Shown one piece after another: positions 53,809 to 62,747 of a DNA stretch of 64,000 bases (positions are counted from its first letter, which is position 1; every line of letters starts with the position of its first letter). The stretch is from Victivallaceae bacterium. GTDB taxonomy: Bacteria; Verrucomicrobiota; Lentisphaeria; Victivallales; Victivallaceae. The notes beneath the pieces were generated by a model, which ran no database searches, was not told the DNA's origin, and saw nothing but the letters and a program-made list of their open reading frames with translations. The translations under genes and the position numbers were made by a program. The stretch lies in the NCBI GenBank assembly GCA_028709805.1, contig JAQUTL010000008.1, positions 1 to 64,000 of the forward strand, in the 5' to 3' direction.

Positions 53809-54611
53809 AAATGATGTTCATCGGTGACGTGGTCGGTTCCGGCGGGCGCAAGGCTCTGCTTGATTGGGTTCCGGTTCTGCGGCGGGATCATCACGTTTCG
53901 CTGGTGGTGGCCAATGCTGAAAACATGGCGGCCGGCTCCGGCATGACCGGCGCAACCGTGCGCGAAATATCCAAAGTGGTGGACGTGGTCACCGCCGGCG
54001 ATCATGTTTGGGACCAGAAGGGGTTCGAGTCGGAGATACGCGAGCTGGCCAATGTCGTGCGGCCGGCCAACTACCACGGCGACCAGCCGGGATGCGGCTG
54101 GAAGATATTCCGTAATCCATCCGGCGGCGACTATGCGGTGATTGCGCTTCAGGGGCAGGTGTTCATGCGCGAGTGTGCGCAGAACCCCTTTGTGGCGGTG
54201 ACCGCGGTGCTGAACGAGATACCGGTGAGGATCAAAACGATATTTGTCGATTTCCACGCCGAGGCCACCAGTGAGAAACGGGCGATGGGTTATTTCCTTG
54301 AGGGCAAGGTGACCGCGGTGTTCGGCACCCACACCCATATTCAGACGGCCGACGAGCAGGTTTTGCCGGGCGGAACCGCGATTATCGCCGATGTGGGAAT
54401 GGTCGGCGGCCGCCGTTCGGTACTGGGGCGCGAGGTGGATGCGGTGCTGAAAAAATTCACCACCGGAATGCCGAACCGGCTGCCGGTAGTGGAGTCGGAC
54501 ATTCAACTGGATGCGGCGATTGTCACCTACGATTATATGACCGGGCGCGCATCGGAGATCCGGCGCATCAGCGTTTCCGGCGCGCCGCCGGAAGCGGATG
54601 CGGCGGTTTGA
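53805..54611 (+). CDS. ymdB: Metallophosphoesterase of the YmdB type
   Basis: YmdB-type enzymes hydrolyse 2',3'-cAMP in firmicutes and are often next to RNA-processing genes. The 268-aa protein has the di-metal ligands MFIGDVVG, VANAENMAAG, TAGDHVWD, and the C-terminal FHAEATSEKRAMGY and FGTHTHIQTAD. The length is typical. It is probably the 3' gene of the ffh-unknown-ymdB group; a terminator follows at 54636-54672. Confidence 0.93.
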   Translation: MKMMFIGDVVGSGGRKALLDWVPVLRRDHHVSLVVANAENMAAGSGMTGATVREISKVVDVVTAGDHVWDQKGFESEIRELANVVRPANYHGDQPGCGWKIFRNPSGGDYAVIALQGQVFMRECAQNPFVAVTAVLNEIPVRIKTIFVDFHAEATSEKRAMGYFLEGKVTAVFGTHTHIQTADEQVLPGGTAIIADVGMVGGRRSVLGREVDAVLKKFTTGMPNRLPVVESDIQLDAAIVTYDYMTGRASEIRRISVSGAPPEADAAV

Positions 54612-54635
54612 CCTGATTTGCGGAGGCGGTAATGA

Positions 54636-54672
54636 AAAAGGGCGGAGTCCAATTTCGGCGCCGCCCTTTTGT
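54636..54672. terminator. Bidirectional terminator between ymdB and the deacetylase gene
   Basis: AAAAGGGCGG and CCGCCCTTTT form a perfect 10-bp stem with a 15-base loop and T/A-tracts on both ends, 25 bp after the ymdB stop and 18 bp before the convergent deacetylase stop. Confidence 0.8.
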
Positions 54673-54690
54673 ATTGTCCGGATTCAGGTT

Positions 54691-55347
54691 TCAGGCGAAC
54701 AGTTCGGCCACATCAACCCATTGCGCTTCCGGGTCTTCGGAGATGGCGCGGATCAAACTTTCGTAATTGGCGATAAGCTGTTTGTCATCCTTCATCTCGT
54801 AGCTGTGACCCCAGAAATAAAAGGCGCCGGATGCGGCGGCCTCGCGCCGGATGGCTTCGACGTCGGGATTGAGAAAATGGCAGTTGCTGGCGGCGTCGAG
54901 CGGTTCTTTGCAGGGGAGGACGTGTTTGACGTTGGCGATGGAGCGGCCGTAGACGAAGCGTTCTTCGCGGAGGATCTCAATGCCGTCGCGGGTGACGTCG
55001 CCATAAGGCCATGCGAACCCCGGAGCGGGGCGCTGCCAGACATCCTCGATATATTTTCTGGCGTCGAGCGCTTCACGGCGGAACTCTTCGCGTGAGAGTT
55101 TTGAGGGCCACGGATGGGTCATGGTGTGCGAGGCGACGGTGAAGCCGTCATAAACGTCCGGCATTTCGTCGAGCGACAGGCGGACGACTCTGAACTTATC
55201 GAATTCCCAGCCGAATTTGCGGACGGACTTAGCGTTGAGTCCGGGATTGATGTTGAAGGTTGCCTTTGCGTTGTATTTGCGGCAGATTTCGGCGACGACG
55301 ATATCATTTTCCACGCCGTCGTCCCAACATTGAGCGACTTTGTACAT
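54691..55347 (-). CDS. Polysaccharide deacetylase family protein (NodB homology)
   Basis: The 218-aa protein has the NodB fold: CWDDGV supplies the paired Asp near residue 9, ASHTMTHPW the metal His pair, and WPYGDVTRD and [12 protein letters not shown] later motifs. Such enzymes deacetylate chitin-, peptidoglycan- or other N-acetyl glycans, or act on N-formyl groups. There is no signal peptide from the chosen ATG at 55347 (AAAGGAA upstream), so a cytosolic substrate is likely; the in-frame upstream ATG gives a hydrophobic leader but no SD was seen for it. Confidence 0.85.
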   Translation of the reverse strand: MYKVAQCWDDGVENDIVVAEICRKYNAKATFNINPGLNAKSVRKFGWEFDKFRVVRLSLDEMPDVYDGFTVASHTMTHPWPSKLSREEFRREALDARKYIEDVWQRPAPGFAWPYGDVTRDGIEILREERFVYGRSIANVKHVLPCKEPLDAASNCHFLNPDVEAIRREAAASGAFYFWGHSYEMKDDKQLIANYESLIRAISEDPEAQWVDVAELFA

Positions 55348-55507
55348 AGTTGTTCCTTTGTGCGGTTTTTGAGAAATAAAAAGATAGCATTTCCGTTGTC
55401 TGATTGCAAGAATGATATGGATAAAACAAGGAAATATCGTAAAAAGCATGGGAATCCGGCTTTACTTTAGTGCAGGCGGAGTGTATATTATAAAGCAACA
55501 AAATTGT

Positions 55508-55584
55508 GTGTCCGTAGCTCAGTTGGATAGAGCGTCTGCCTCCGGAGTAGAAGGTCTTGGGTTCGAATCCCAACGGGCATACCA
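55508..55584 (+). tRNA. tRNA-Arg (anticodon CCG)
   Basis: A complete cloverleaf is visible: acceptor GTGTCCG with CGGGCAT (one G-T at each end of the wobble positions), D-arm GCTC/GAGC, anticodon stem TCTGC/GTAGA with loop CTCCGGA (anticodon CCG), T-arm with TTCGAAT, discriminator A and encoded CCA. It borders the phage-like module and is a plausible integration target. Confidence 0.95.
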
Positions 55585-55643
55585 TTTTAACAAGCTCATT
55601 CCCAGATGTTTACGCAAAGTGTAACGTCTGGTTTTTTTATTTG

Positions 55644-55722
55644 TGCGTAAAAAATGCGCAACCCTTAACTACGCTCAACTCCACCCCCAGACACTCTCGC
55701 CATTTTACGCATTTTTTACGCA
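55644..55722. repeat. 15-bp inverted repeat with tandem repeat in the tRNA-phage gap
   Basis: TGCGTAAAAAATGCG (55644-55658) and its exact complement CGCATTTTTTACGCA (55708-55722) face each other 49 bp apart. The right copy is part of a near-tandem TTTTACGCATT duplication. The gap 55585-55860 holds no ORF. The repeat could be an integrase or excision arm site, or a stable hairpin. Confidence 0.6.
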
Positions 55723-55736
55723 TTTTTTTAATGATA

Positions 55737-55779
55737 CTAAAAAAAGGAGGGGGCGGCGATCACCACAAACGCCGCCCCC
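55737..55779 (-). terminator. Rho-independent terminator at the end of the phage operon
   Basis: On the minus strand GGGGGCGGCG and CGCCGCCCCC form a perfect 10-bp GC stem with an 11-base loop, followed by TCCTTTTTTTAG. It ends the transcript from the phage module before it reaches tRNA-Arg. Confidence 0.9.
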
Positions 55780-55860
55780 AATAACACAGGATGGATGCTG
55801 TAACAAAAGGTTTTGTCAACAAGCCATAATTCTATTTTTTCTTTTTACCGCGGCATTTAC

Positions 55861-56322
55861 TCATTTTTTTACCTCCTCTTTTGTTGACGTATCAATAACA
55901 GGGATTGCATCAGAAACATTGACGGAGACAATACCGCCGCCCACATCGGTTTCAACAGTTTTCCCAGCATCCGTGGAGGTGGTAATGACCACCCTGCTGT
56001 CTTGTGCAGTGATCCTGACCTTTGTGGAATCCTTTACCTCAATGCCGAAGACCTCTCCAAACAGTGATCCTGATTCAGATTCATATTCCAGCGTTCCGGC
56101 GCTGTCAGTTGGCATGGTGAGAAGCAAACTGCGCCCCCAACCGGCGGAAATATTCGGCATCGGAGTCCCGCCGGACGCATCCGCTCCGGTGGTAACTTTG
56201 AATCCCTGCACCGAGCTGTCCACCACCACCGCCTTGTTTTCAAGACTGGAGCATCCGGTGAACAGCGCCGCCGCGAACAATACCACGAAAATCCCAAAAC
56301 TTCTTTCCATCTTCCTTTTCAT
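55861..56322 (-). CDS. Phage-module lipoprotein (possible spanin-like)
   Basis: The 153-aa protein has a basic start, hydrophobic core and lipobox LFTGCSS (Cys ~23), so it should be lipid-anchored. The mature part is Thr/Val/Asp-rich (VVVDSSVQGFKVTTGADASG, VRITAQDSRVVITTSTDAG) and ends EEVKK. No family is recognised. Position as the last gene of the phage module and the lipobox would fit an outer-membrane spanin or a superinfection/coating protein. The ATG overlaps the upstream stop (ATGA). Confidence 0.65.
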   Translation of the reverse strand: MKRKMERSFGIFVVLFAAALFTGCSSLENKAVVVDSSVQGFKVTTGADASGGTPMPNISAGWGRSLLLTMPTDSAGTLEYESESGSLFGEVFGIEVKDSTKVRITAQDSRVVITTSTDAGKTVETDVGGGIVSVNVSDAIPVIDTSTKEEVKK

Positions 56323-56507
56323 TTCCTGAACCTTTCTTTGATTTGTTCAATTTGCGCCACGCAGGGACAGCTCTGTCGTCTGTCGTGGCAAACCTCATGC
56401 GTGACCATCTGACTGATTGTCCTGCACAGTTTCCATGTACAACCAATGACCGTAATGACAAAAGTCAGGCTTCCGAATATGAGCGCGATTATCGCTTCTG
56501 CGTTCAC
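56319..56507 (-). CDS. Small phage membrane protein (possible holin)
   Basis: The 62-aa protein has one clear transmembrane segment (~4-27, IIALIFGSLTFVITVIGCTW) and a short C-terminal tail with a Cys/His-rich cluster (HEVCHDRRQSCPC) and a basic end. Size and position next to a lipoprotein gene fit a holin or phage accessory protein. The ATGA overlaps on both sides couple it to its neighbours. Function is not established. Confidence 0.6.
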   Translation of the reverse strand: MNAEAIIALIFGSLTFVITVIGCTWKLCRTISQMVTHEVCHDRRQSCPCVAQIEQIKERFRK

Positions 56508-56941
56508 CTCGTACCAGCTTTCTTTTTACACACCTCGCACTGGCATGGTGAACACCACGCCGACCAGCCGAACGTCTGGCACAGATTGCCAAACCTTCGC
56601 GCCTGATTCATCACGATCCAACGGCGCGGATCATACCACCGGAATCGGGCAGCAGCGACGCGGTATCCGTTGCGCTTGAACCTGTCGTTGGACGCTGCGA
56701 ACGTGGCGCTCTGATAGTCAGTCTCGTGCCACTCCACGTCATGGATGAACGCCACGACCGCGAGGCTCGGATGAAGCGCCGAAACGATGTCGCGCAGCCA
56801 CACCGGAAATGAGTCGGGGCCAATGCCGTTGTAGATGTACCGGAGGTCTGAGACGCTGTACTTCATCAGCACCCCAGCGCCCTCCAGTTGAAGCCGGAGC
56901 GCCTCGCTCCGCAATGCGGAAATTTCTTTTATCGTCAACAT
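56504..56941 (-). CDS. Phage-module protein of unknown function
   Basis: I do not recognise this 145-aa protein. It has a helical start (IKEISALRSEALRLQLEGAG), a central stretch with HDVEWHETDYQSATFAAS that could hold a metal- or substrate-binding His-Glu-His-Asp group, aromatic/Arg-rich segments and a C-terminal CSPCQCEVCKKK. The His-Asp pattern invites comparison with phage peptidases or nucleases, but nothing is decisive. It overlaps the small membrane gene by 4 nt. Confidence 0.6.
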   Translation of the reverse strand: MLTIKEISALRSEALRLQLEGAGVLMKYSVSDLRYIYNGIGPDSFPVWLRDIVSALHPSLAVVAFIHDVEWHETDYQSATFAASNDRFKRNGYRVAAARFRWYDPRRWIVMNQARRFGNLCQTFGWSAWCSPCQCEVCKKKAGTR

Positions 56942-56949
56942 TTTTGCTC

Positions 56950-57615
56950 CTACAAGTTCTGCTGGATTAAAAGCTCAACGCCGGAGCAGTTGATGGTATT
57001 ATTAAACAACACTTCAAAGCGCCAGCGCCCCGAAAAGTCCACCGCCGCCATGTCCGCGCCGCTCGGCGCGATGTAGGTGTTTATGGTGTATGCCGGAACA
57101 CCGTTTTCAAGAATTGTCACTTCCTTTTCTACCGGAAAAATTGACAGCCGGAGATTTCGCGGCTTTCCACCAAAACCACCGTTGACTGTACTGTAAGCCA
57201 ATGGAATTCTTGACTTCATCAGCGTCCCGATATAACCAATGGCATCGTCGGATATGACGGCGGTTCCGCCTGAAATATACTTGAAAATATTTTTACTGTC
57301 GGTCGGATCGGAATAAAGTCCAACCTCTTTTGTTCCTGCTTCGTTTATCATGCGAATGGCGCAGACGGTGGAATCGGAATTGAAGTTCAGATTGAAAAAC
57401 TCCGCCGATACCTGTACCATTTTCTCCGCGTCAAAATAGGCGGTCATCAGTTTTGTCTCGGTGGTCGAGACGATTTTCAGGCCGTTGTTCTCCCATGTCG
57501 CCGTGCCGGTGGTAGTGAGCCACGCCGGTAGGGACTGAAGTACAAACTGGGTTTCAAGCCGCTGCGAGTAACGACCGAAAGCGACCTCGCGTGTTGAATT
57601 TTCAAATTTTATCAT
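56950..57615 (-). CDS. Phage-module protein of unknown function (tail/fibre-associated)
   Basis: The 221-aa protein starts with MIKFENSTREVAFGRYSQR, and the rest is beta-rich with aromatic residues and short Gly/Ser turns (VYRIY-like patterns absent). The ATG shares one base with the preceding stop (TAATG), so translation is coupled to the propeller gene. No recognised domain; size, composition and position suit a tail or receptor-binding accessory. Confidence 0.6.
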   Translation of the reverse strand: MIKFENSTREVAFGRYSQRLETQFVLQSLPAWLTTTGTATWENNGLKIVSTTETKLMTAYFDAEKMVQVSAEFFNLNFNSDSTVCAIRMINEAGTKEVGLYSDPTDSKNIFKYISGGTAVISDDAIGYIGTLMKSRIPLAYSTVNGGFGGKPRNLRLSIFPVEKEVTILENGVPAYTINTYIAPSGADMAAVDFSGRWRFEVLFNNTINCSGVELLIQQNL

Positions 57616-58739
57616 TATTCCACGTCCAGTCTGGCGCAATGAATTCTTGTTGCGCCGGTTGTTCCCACTCTGGTAGTATAAAGGATGTAAACCGTTCCGT
57701 CGTCATCAATAAAGTTCGTCGTATTGCGAATGTTCTTTGTCTCGTTGAACGTTGTATCCATTTCAAGCATCAGCCTCCCGATACCGGCCGGGGTTCGCTT
57801 GTCTGACAGCACCGGCATCAAATATAAATCGTAGACTTTCGCTGCGGTTCCCGCCGCCGGAAGCCCACCGCCGCCAATCTTGTACCATTGCCCGTAAAAC
57901 TTGAAAAGTGCGCATTGGTTGAACTCGACCAGCACATAACTTCCTGGCGCGACAGTTCCGTCCATTTTGTATTCCGAATTGACTGCGTTGTCCTGCATCG
58001 GATTCACCATCCAGTGAAGCCCGTCATAAGAATAGGCGTCCGTCATATAGCCGTTGCCGCCGCCCAGAAGCAGGGTGGCGTAATAGCCGTTATCGTGCTT
58101 ATATACCTGAACGTAGCCGTTATGTCCGTTACCGGCAATATTGCTCATGGGAATGTCGAACATCCGCTTCACCGCCGTCCACGTTACCCCGTCCGGCGAG
58201 CTGGCGATTCTGGTGGTCTGCGCGTAGTTATACGGCGAAGCATCAATAAGATTCTGCGAATGCCACGCCATATAATACAAGCCGGTCTTCTCATTCCACC
58301 ATACTGACGGCGTTTCACACTCGGCTTCCGAGGCGCTGTTAGACGTGTATCCAAGCCCGGCCAGTGTTACCAGTTTGCCGGTGCCGTAGCGCGTCCACGG
58401 GCCGGATACCGCGTCACTGTATGCCATGGATATGCCGGACGCTGCGGCCGCGTACTCGTGGTCTGTCGAAAAAAACAAGAAATATTTTGCTTTTTTCCAC
58501 GCATCGGAACTGGCGGTGTTGCGTGTCATATTCCTCACTATTGACGGAAAATATACCGATTCTCCGGGGGCGGTCGTGCCGCTCAGAATAACCCCGAGCC
58601 GGGTAAGCTTCAGTTTCGGTTCGATAGCGGGAACCCCGAACCGTGCCGGGTTTCCGGTAGCCGGGTCAATTACCGCGCTTGGAATTGTCACCGGATAAAA
58701 TGTATCCGAACCATTTTTGAGTTTTCTTATCTTAGCCAT
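57615..58739 (-). CDS. Phage tail-module protein with GH43-like five-bladed propeller
   Basis: The 374-aa protein has propeller-type blade repeats: GESVYFPSIVRNM, AKYFLFFSTDHEYAAA, ISMAYSDAVSGPWTRYG, ECETPSVWWNEKTGLYYMAW and IASSPDGVTWTAVKRMFD. These resemble GH43/GH62/GH117 five-bladed propellers that degrade or bind glycans. A catalytic Asp/Glu triad cannot be assigned with certainty. In a phage late operon beside fibre proteins it is a candidate tailspike or glycan-binding adhesin. It lies 1 nt after the 1026-aa fibre gene. Confidence 0.7.
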   Translation of the reverse strand: MAKIRKLKNGSDTFYPVTIPSAVIDPATGNPARFGVPAIEPKLKLTRLGVILSGTTAPGESVYFPSIVRNMTRNTASSDAWKKAKYFLFFSTDHEYAAAASGISMAYSDAVSGPWTRYGTGKLVTLAGLGYTSNSASEAECETPSVWWNEKTGLYYMAWHSQNLIDASPYNYAQTTRIASSPDGVTWTAVKRMFDIPMSNIAGNGHNGYVQVYKHDNGYYATLLLGGGNGYMTDAYSYDGLHWMVNPMQDNAVNSEYKMDGTVAPGSYVLVEFNQCALFKFYGQWYKIGGGGLPAAGTAAKVYDLYLMPVLSDKRTPAGIGRLMLEMDTTFNETKNIRNTTNFIDDDGTVYILYTTRVGTTGATRIHCARLDVE

Positions 58740-58740
58740 T

Positions 58741-61700
58741 TCAAGCCTCCTCCGCTGTGGAAATTACCGGCTGATCAGCCGTGGTTTCAACGAGGTTCAG
58801 CAGTCGTCCGTCATTTGTGCCGACGACATAGGTGTCGGCGGTCATGGCCGATGCCAAAACGGCTGCCGACTCTACAAGCTGATTTCGGAAAATAACCAGC
58901 CGCTTCAGCTTAACCGCCCGTTCAGCTGATTTGGGCACAATCGTACCGCTGGAAAGCTGGGACGCCAGCTCGTTTGCAGTTGCGCCCAATATCGTTGCCG
59001 GATATTCGAGATTGATACCGAGGCACAACGCATTAGTAGTGGCCGCGCTCCATGTCGCAAGATAATCAGAATTGACACCCTGAGATCCTTCAAAGCCATA
59101 ACGAACTGCGTTGCCGGCATCAGCGCCAGCTGTGCTCGTCTTCATATAAACGTGTGTCTCCAGTGCCGATCCGACGGGATACGTCTCCTCGGAGCTGTTC
59201 CGTGCAAACCGCAGACCTCCGCAGGCAACCGAGATTCCGCCGCTGGTGCTGCTAAGTCGTGCAAGTACAAATGGCGCACCCGATCCGGTAGCGACTCGAT
59301 CACTGAACAGATATGTGGCGGACGCGGTGTTGCGCTCCATGACAAAATCGCAATAAACCGTATGCCCGAAACCTACGATAGCCGAAAAATTCGGGATGTA
59401 GCCCACGCGCCCGGTGAGATCGACCATCGCGGCTTCGTGTATGGTGGGAACAGCCGCCGATGCGACATTGGCCGTTGCGCCCGCCGTGGTCGTTACCCTC
59501 TTGAGATAGTAAGTAAGGTCGCAGGAGGATGTTCCGGACGCGTCGGCTGAACAGGCCACCGCGCCGGTGGCGCTGTCGATAGTAGCGCGGGCATTATCCT
59601 CGACCGCGAACTGATAAAGTTGCGTCGTTGTGCCGGTGATTCCGAGTGTGCCGGACTCCAAAATGCCGACCGGAGCAGCAATAGCCACGCCGTCATCCGT
59701 TCCCGCTATAATAGCTGAGATCGGGTAAACCGAACTCGCGCCGCCGCCGTCAGCGGCGACAGCTACAATATTGGCTGAACCGGCTGCAAGCACCGTGACC
59801 GCGCCGCCAGACGTGACGGTGGCGACGTCCGGAGCTGTGGAACTCCACGTTATCGCCTGATTAGCCGCGCTTGACGGGGCCGCCGACGCGGTAAGCGTAG
59901 CGGAATCAATAACATAATTCGCACCGCCCTGAGTGTAGGCGCCGGAAAGCGCAATGCTCTCGACAAGAGCGTCCTGCGCCGCCGTCTTGGTGCAGGTAAG
60001 CGCATGCGTCCCGGACACTTCAGGATTGGAAACGCTGGCTGCGGTGATGGTCGCACTTCCGCTGACCAGTACGGTGACAACGCCCGAGGAACTTACCGTG
60101 GCAACGTCCGGGTTGCTGCTTGACCATGTGACCGCCGGGTTGCTCGCATCCGACGGAGTGACAACCGCTGTTAGCGTGCCGGAATTGGTAATCGCGGAAG
60201 CTCCGGTGATTGTAATCCCCGTAACCGCCACAGTGACAGGAGTAAGAGCGCAGGTTATCGTCTTGCTGCCGGTAACGCCGGAACCATCCACTGCGGATGC
60301 GGTTATCGTTACCTGTCCGGCTGCAAGCACCGTGACCGCGCCGCCCGACGTGACGGTGGCTTTGGTCTGATCGCTGCTTGACCATGCAACCCCGGCGTTG
60401 GTGGCGCTTGACGGAGTGACAACCGCTGTTAGCGTGCCGGAGTCGGTAATCGTGGACGAACCGTTTACGACGATGGATGTGACCAGAACGGTTTCATCGA
60501 TAATGCCCACGTCGGCATATTCGGTGTCGGAATAATCAACGGAGGTGATCCCGCCGGATGAAACGCCGCCGCCGAGCAAGGTGGCGCGGATGCGGTAGTC
60601 GGAGGTCACTGCAAGCTGGATCGGATTATTGATAAGCAGACTGGAGAGCGCCGGAGACGATGACGGGTTCAGGCCGTCCAGCCGGTACAAATCGCCATCC
60701 GCGATCACATAGCCTCCGGACGCAACCGTGGCCGACCCTGCGGATGCCGCCGACACGTCGGAGTAGGCAAGGTTCGGCCCCTCCGCGCTTATGGCCAGTG
60801 TGCCGCTTTCGAGCACGCGTATATAGGACGATCCGTTGCGCACAATCTCACCGGACGTGACCGGCATCTGGAAGAAATACGGTCGCACAGTCTGAAGTGT
60901 TCCCACCGCGCTGTCGATGTACTGGTTGCCCTGCGGTTGATAGACGTTCAACAGTCCGGACATCGGAATCGACACGCCGGACGATCCGCCGGACACAATC
61001 AGAGTAGCTGTGGCGGAATCGAACGCCACGTCCAGCACTCCGCCGGTAACGCCGCCGGACGATCCGGCGAAGCCGGAAAACGTCTGGCTTCCGCCCGCGT
61101 TGTTGTAAAGGACGAAAGCGCCTGAAACCACCGCCGCGCTGGTGTAGGCCGAGGAAGTCACCTTTTGCATGGCGCTTTTGGTAATGCCGGTGCGCATGAT
61201 GCCGCCGGACGACGTGACCGCCGCCACTTCGTCCGCGCCGGACGTTGCGCCGAGCGCGTCCATCTTGCCGGATACCAGCGCCCGCGTCTGCGCCTCGGTG
61301 AGGTACTCCCCGGCAACCGGGGTTGGTTCGCCCACGCTTTCGCGTCGATTGCGAACCGTAAGCGAGTCTATCTGCAACAGGAAAACCGCCGCACCGGCTG
61401 CGTCATAACCTGACAACTCTCCGCCAAGCGTAATACTCGCTGCCGTGCCAATCGCCGCGGCAAGTTCTTCAGTGTCCATCGCGCTAATCGGGATCGTGAC
61501 CTCGGTGTAGCTTCGCTCGGACTCCTCTATCGTGTCCGTCACTGTCGCAACCGCAATAGCGGCATTGTCGGCCACAATCAGCGGAGCGGTAGCGCTGTTA
61601 AAGTCGTTGTCCAAAACGAACCGCCACGCGGCGATATTGGACAGCTCGGAAATTGGATATGCGTCTGCACGGTCGGTTCCGGCAAAAAGCCGGAGTTTGA

Positions 61701-61821
61701 TCTCGGCTGCAACGCCCCGCGCCAGCATGGGCGCGGTGGCACTGGCGTCCTTTGCGTTAGCGTAGTCGCGCAGCGCACCGACCACTCCGCCGGCCGCGAC
61801 ATATAATATAATGGTCTGCAT
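58741..61821 (-). CDS. Large phage fibre-type protein with three Ig-like (Big_2) repeats
   Basis: The 1026-aa protein is Ser/Gly/Ala/Thr-rich with low charge. It opens with a hydrophobic MQTIILYVAAGGVVGALRD and a ~180-aa beta region. Three copies of an Ig-like Big_2 module run from ~443 to ~700, each with TxxGTLTAxVTPSxAxNxxVxW..., ATVTSGGAVTVLAAG-type patterns. The C-terminal ~320 residues are beta-rich. The DNA of the repeats carries exact direct repeats, so they arose by recent duplication. Such Ig repeats often decorate phage tail or capsid proteins and bind surface glycans. Confidence 0.7.
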   Translation of the reverse strand: MQTIILYVAAGGVVGALRDYANAKDASATAPMLARGVAAEIKLRLFAGTDRADAYPISELSNIAAWRFVLDNDFNSATAPLIVADNAAIAVATVTDTIEESERSYTEVTIPISAMDTEELAAAIGTAASITLGGELSGYDAAGAAVFLLQIDSLTVRNRRESVGEPTPVAGEYLTEAQTRALVSGKMDALGATSGADEVAAVTSSGGIMRTGITKSAMQKVTSSAYTSAAVVSGAFVLYNNAGGSQTFSGFAGSSGGVTGGVLDVAFDSATATLIVSGGSSGVSIPMSGLLNVYQPQGNQYIDSAVGTLQTVRPYFFQMPVTSGEIVRNGSSYIRVLESGTLAISAEGPNLAYSDVSAASAGSATVASGGYVIADGDLYRLDGLNPSSSPALSSLLINNPIQLAVTSDYRIRATLLGGGVSSGGITSVDYSDTEYADVGIIDETVLVTSIVVNGSSTITDSGTLTAVVTPSSATNAGVAWSSSDQTKATVTSGGAVTVLAAGQVTITASAVDGSGVTGSKTITCALTPVTVAVTGITITGASAITNSGTLTAVVTPSDASNPAVTWSSSNPDVATVSSSGVVTVLVSGSATITAASVSNPEVSGTHALTCTKTAAQDALVESIALSGAYTQGGANYVIDSATLTASAAPSSAANQAITWSSTAPDVATVTSGGAVTVLAAGSANIVAVAADGGGASSVYPISAIIAGTDDGVAIAAPVGILESGTLGITGTTTQLYQFAVEDNARATIDSATGAVACSADASGTSSCDLTYYLKRVTTTAGATANVASAAVPTIHEAAMVDLTGRVGYIPNFSAIVGFGHTVYCDFVMERNTASATYLFSDRVATGSGAPFVLARLSSTSGGISVACGGLRFARNSSEETYPVGSALETHVYMKTSTAGADAGNAVRYGFEGSQGVNSDYLATWSAATTNALCLGINLEYPATILGATANELASQLSSGTIVPKSAERAVKLKRLVIFRNQLVESAAVLASAMTADTYVVGTNDGRLLNLVETTADQPVISTAEEA
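59780..60441 (-). repeat. Direct DNA repeats encoding the Ig-like modules
   Basis: A 32-bp exact repeat lies at 60152-60183 and 60410-60441, 258 bp (86 codons) apart. A 44-bp repeat with one mismatch lies at 59780-59823 and 60317-60360, 537 bp (179 codons, two modules) apart. They lie in the same frame of the fibre gene and mark module duplication or recombination. Confidence 0.85.
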
Positions 61822-61832
61822 AAGTCCTCCCT

Positions 61833-62747
61833 TTATTCATTGCCTGTGTTGTCAATATCAAGGTATTCAAGCGACCGAGAGTAATCGATAAGGCAGTAAT
61901 TTTCAGGATGCACCACCATGTCTACGCTAAAGCCGTGCCATGGCGTGACGGGGTTTTCCTCTGGGGGAATTGGCGTTTCCCTGTCACGCCCAAACTCGAA
62001 TACCTTTATCGGTGTTCCGATAAACGGATGAACAGGAACAGTCTTTTCGTTTTCTCCAAAAATATACCCATTGGGGCAAATATATTTTTTGGTTTCACTT
62101 CCCCCATTATACACGCTTGCCCCAAATAGCAGATTGCCGGGAATGGGCAATCCGCATGTGAGATAACCACACTGCTTGCCAACATGTTGTTCAATATAAA
62201 CAGCTACGTTTTCTCCGGTTTCCTCTATGTAGGTACATGCTGTTTTCATGTCCGGATAATAAGAGGAACCCGGCAGCCAATCCGCAGCGGCGATTGCCGC
62301 CACCGCAGTTTCCCAATTATCCTGATGATAGACCTCACGATACCACATATCTTCGTTATTAATCGTTAACGATAGGCGAGGCCTGAATTGTTGGTTACAA
62401 CACCTGTATATGTGTCGAAAAAAATCTATATCAAGCGTTTTTTCCATAATGCGAGGAGCCGCAAGGTAATCGAAATAAATACGGTCTCCAAGTTGAAAAA
62501 CAGAGGCAGTTGGCGGATACCAATAATATCTATTGCAAACAGTGGAAAAAAGGGTTGCTATCTGCGAGATGGTTTGTCTCCATGTGCAAATGGATTTACC
62601 AACGTGCTGCGATAACAGATCGACGCTAATTTCAACTCGCTCATTTACCGGTAAGCGTTCGTTTAGCGCATTCGCCGCTCCCATCACAACAAGTCTGGGG
62701 TCTTTAAAACGAATGTCCGGATAACCAAATTCTGCCCACTTGCTCAT
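61833..62747 (-). CDS. Phage-module protein of unknown function
   Basis: Not recognised. The 304-aa protein is aromatic-rich with several Cys residues (HIYRCCNQQF, EQHVGKQCGYLTCG, KKYICPNG) and mixed strands and helices, with no signal peptide. It lies 11 bp upstream of the large fibre gene (minus strand) and overlaps the next gene upstream by 4 nt. It may be a baseplate or fibre-linked component. Confidence 0.6.
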   Translation of the reverse strand: MSKWAEFGYPDIRFKDPRLVVMGAANALNERLPVNERVEISVDLLSQHVGKSICTWRQTISQIATLFSTVCNRYYWYPPTASVFQLGDRIYFDYLAAPRIMEKTLDIDFFRHIYRCCNQQFRPRLSLTINNEDMWYREVYHQDNWETAVAAIAAADWLPGSSYYPDMKTACTYIEETGENVAVYIEQHVGKQCGYLTCGLPIPGNLLFGASVYNGGSETKKYICPNGYIFGENEKTVPVHPFIGTPIKVFEFGRDRETPIPPEENPVTPWHGFSVDMVVHPENYCLIDYSRSLEYLDIDNTGNE

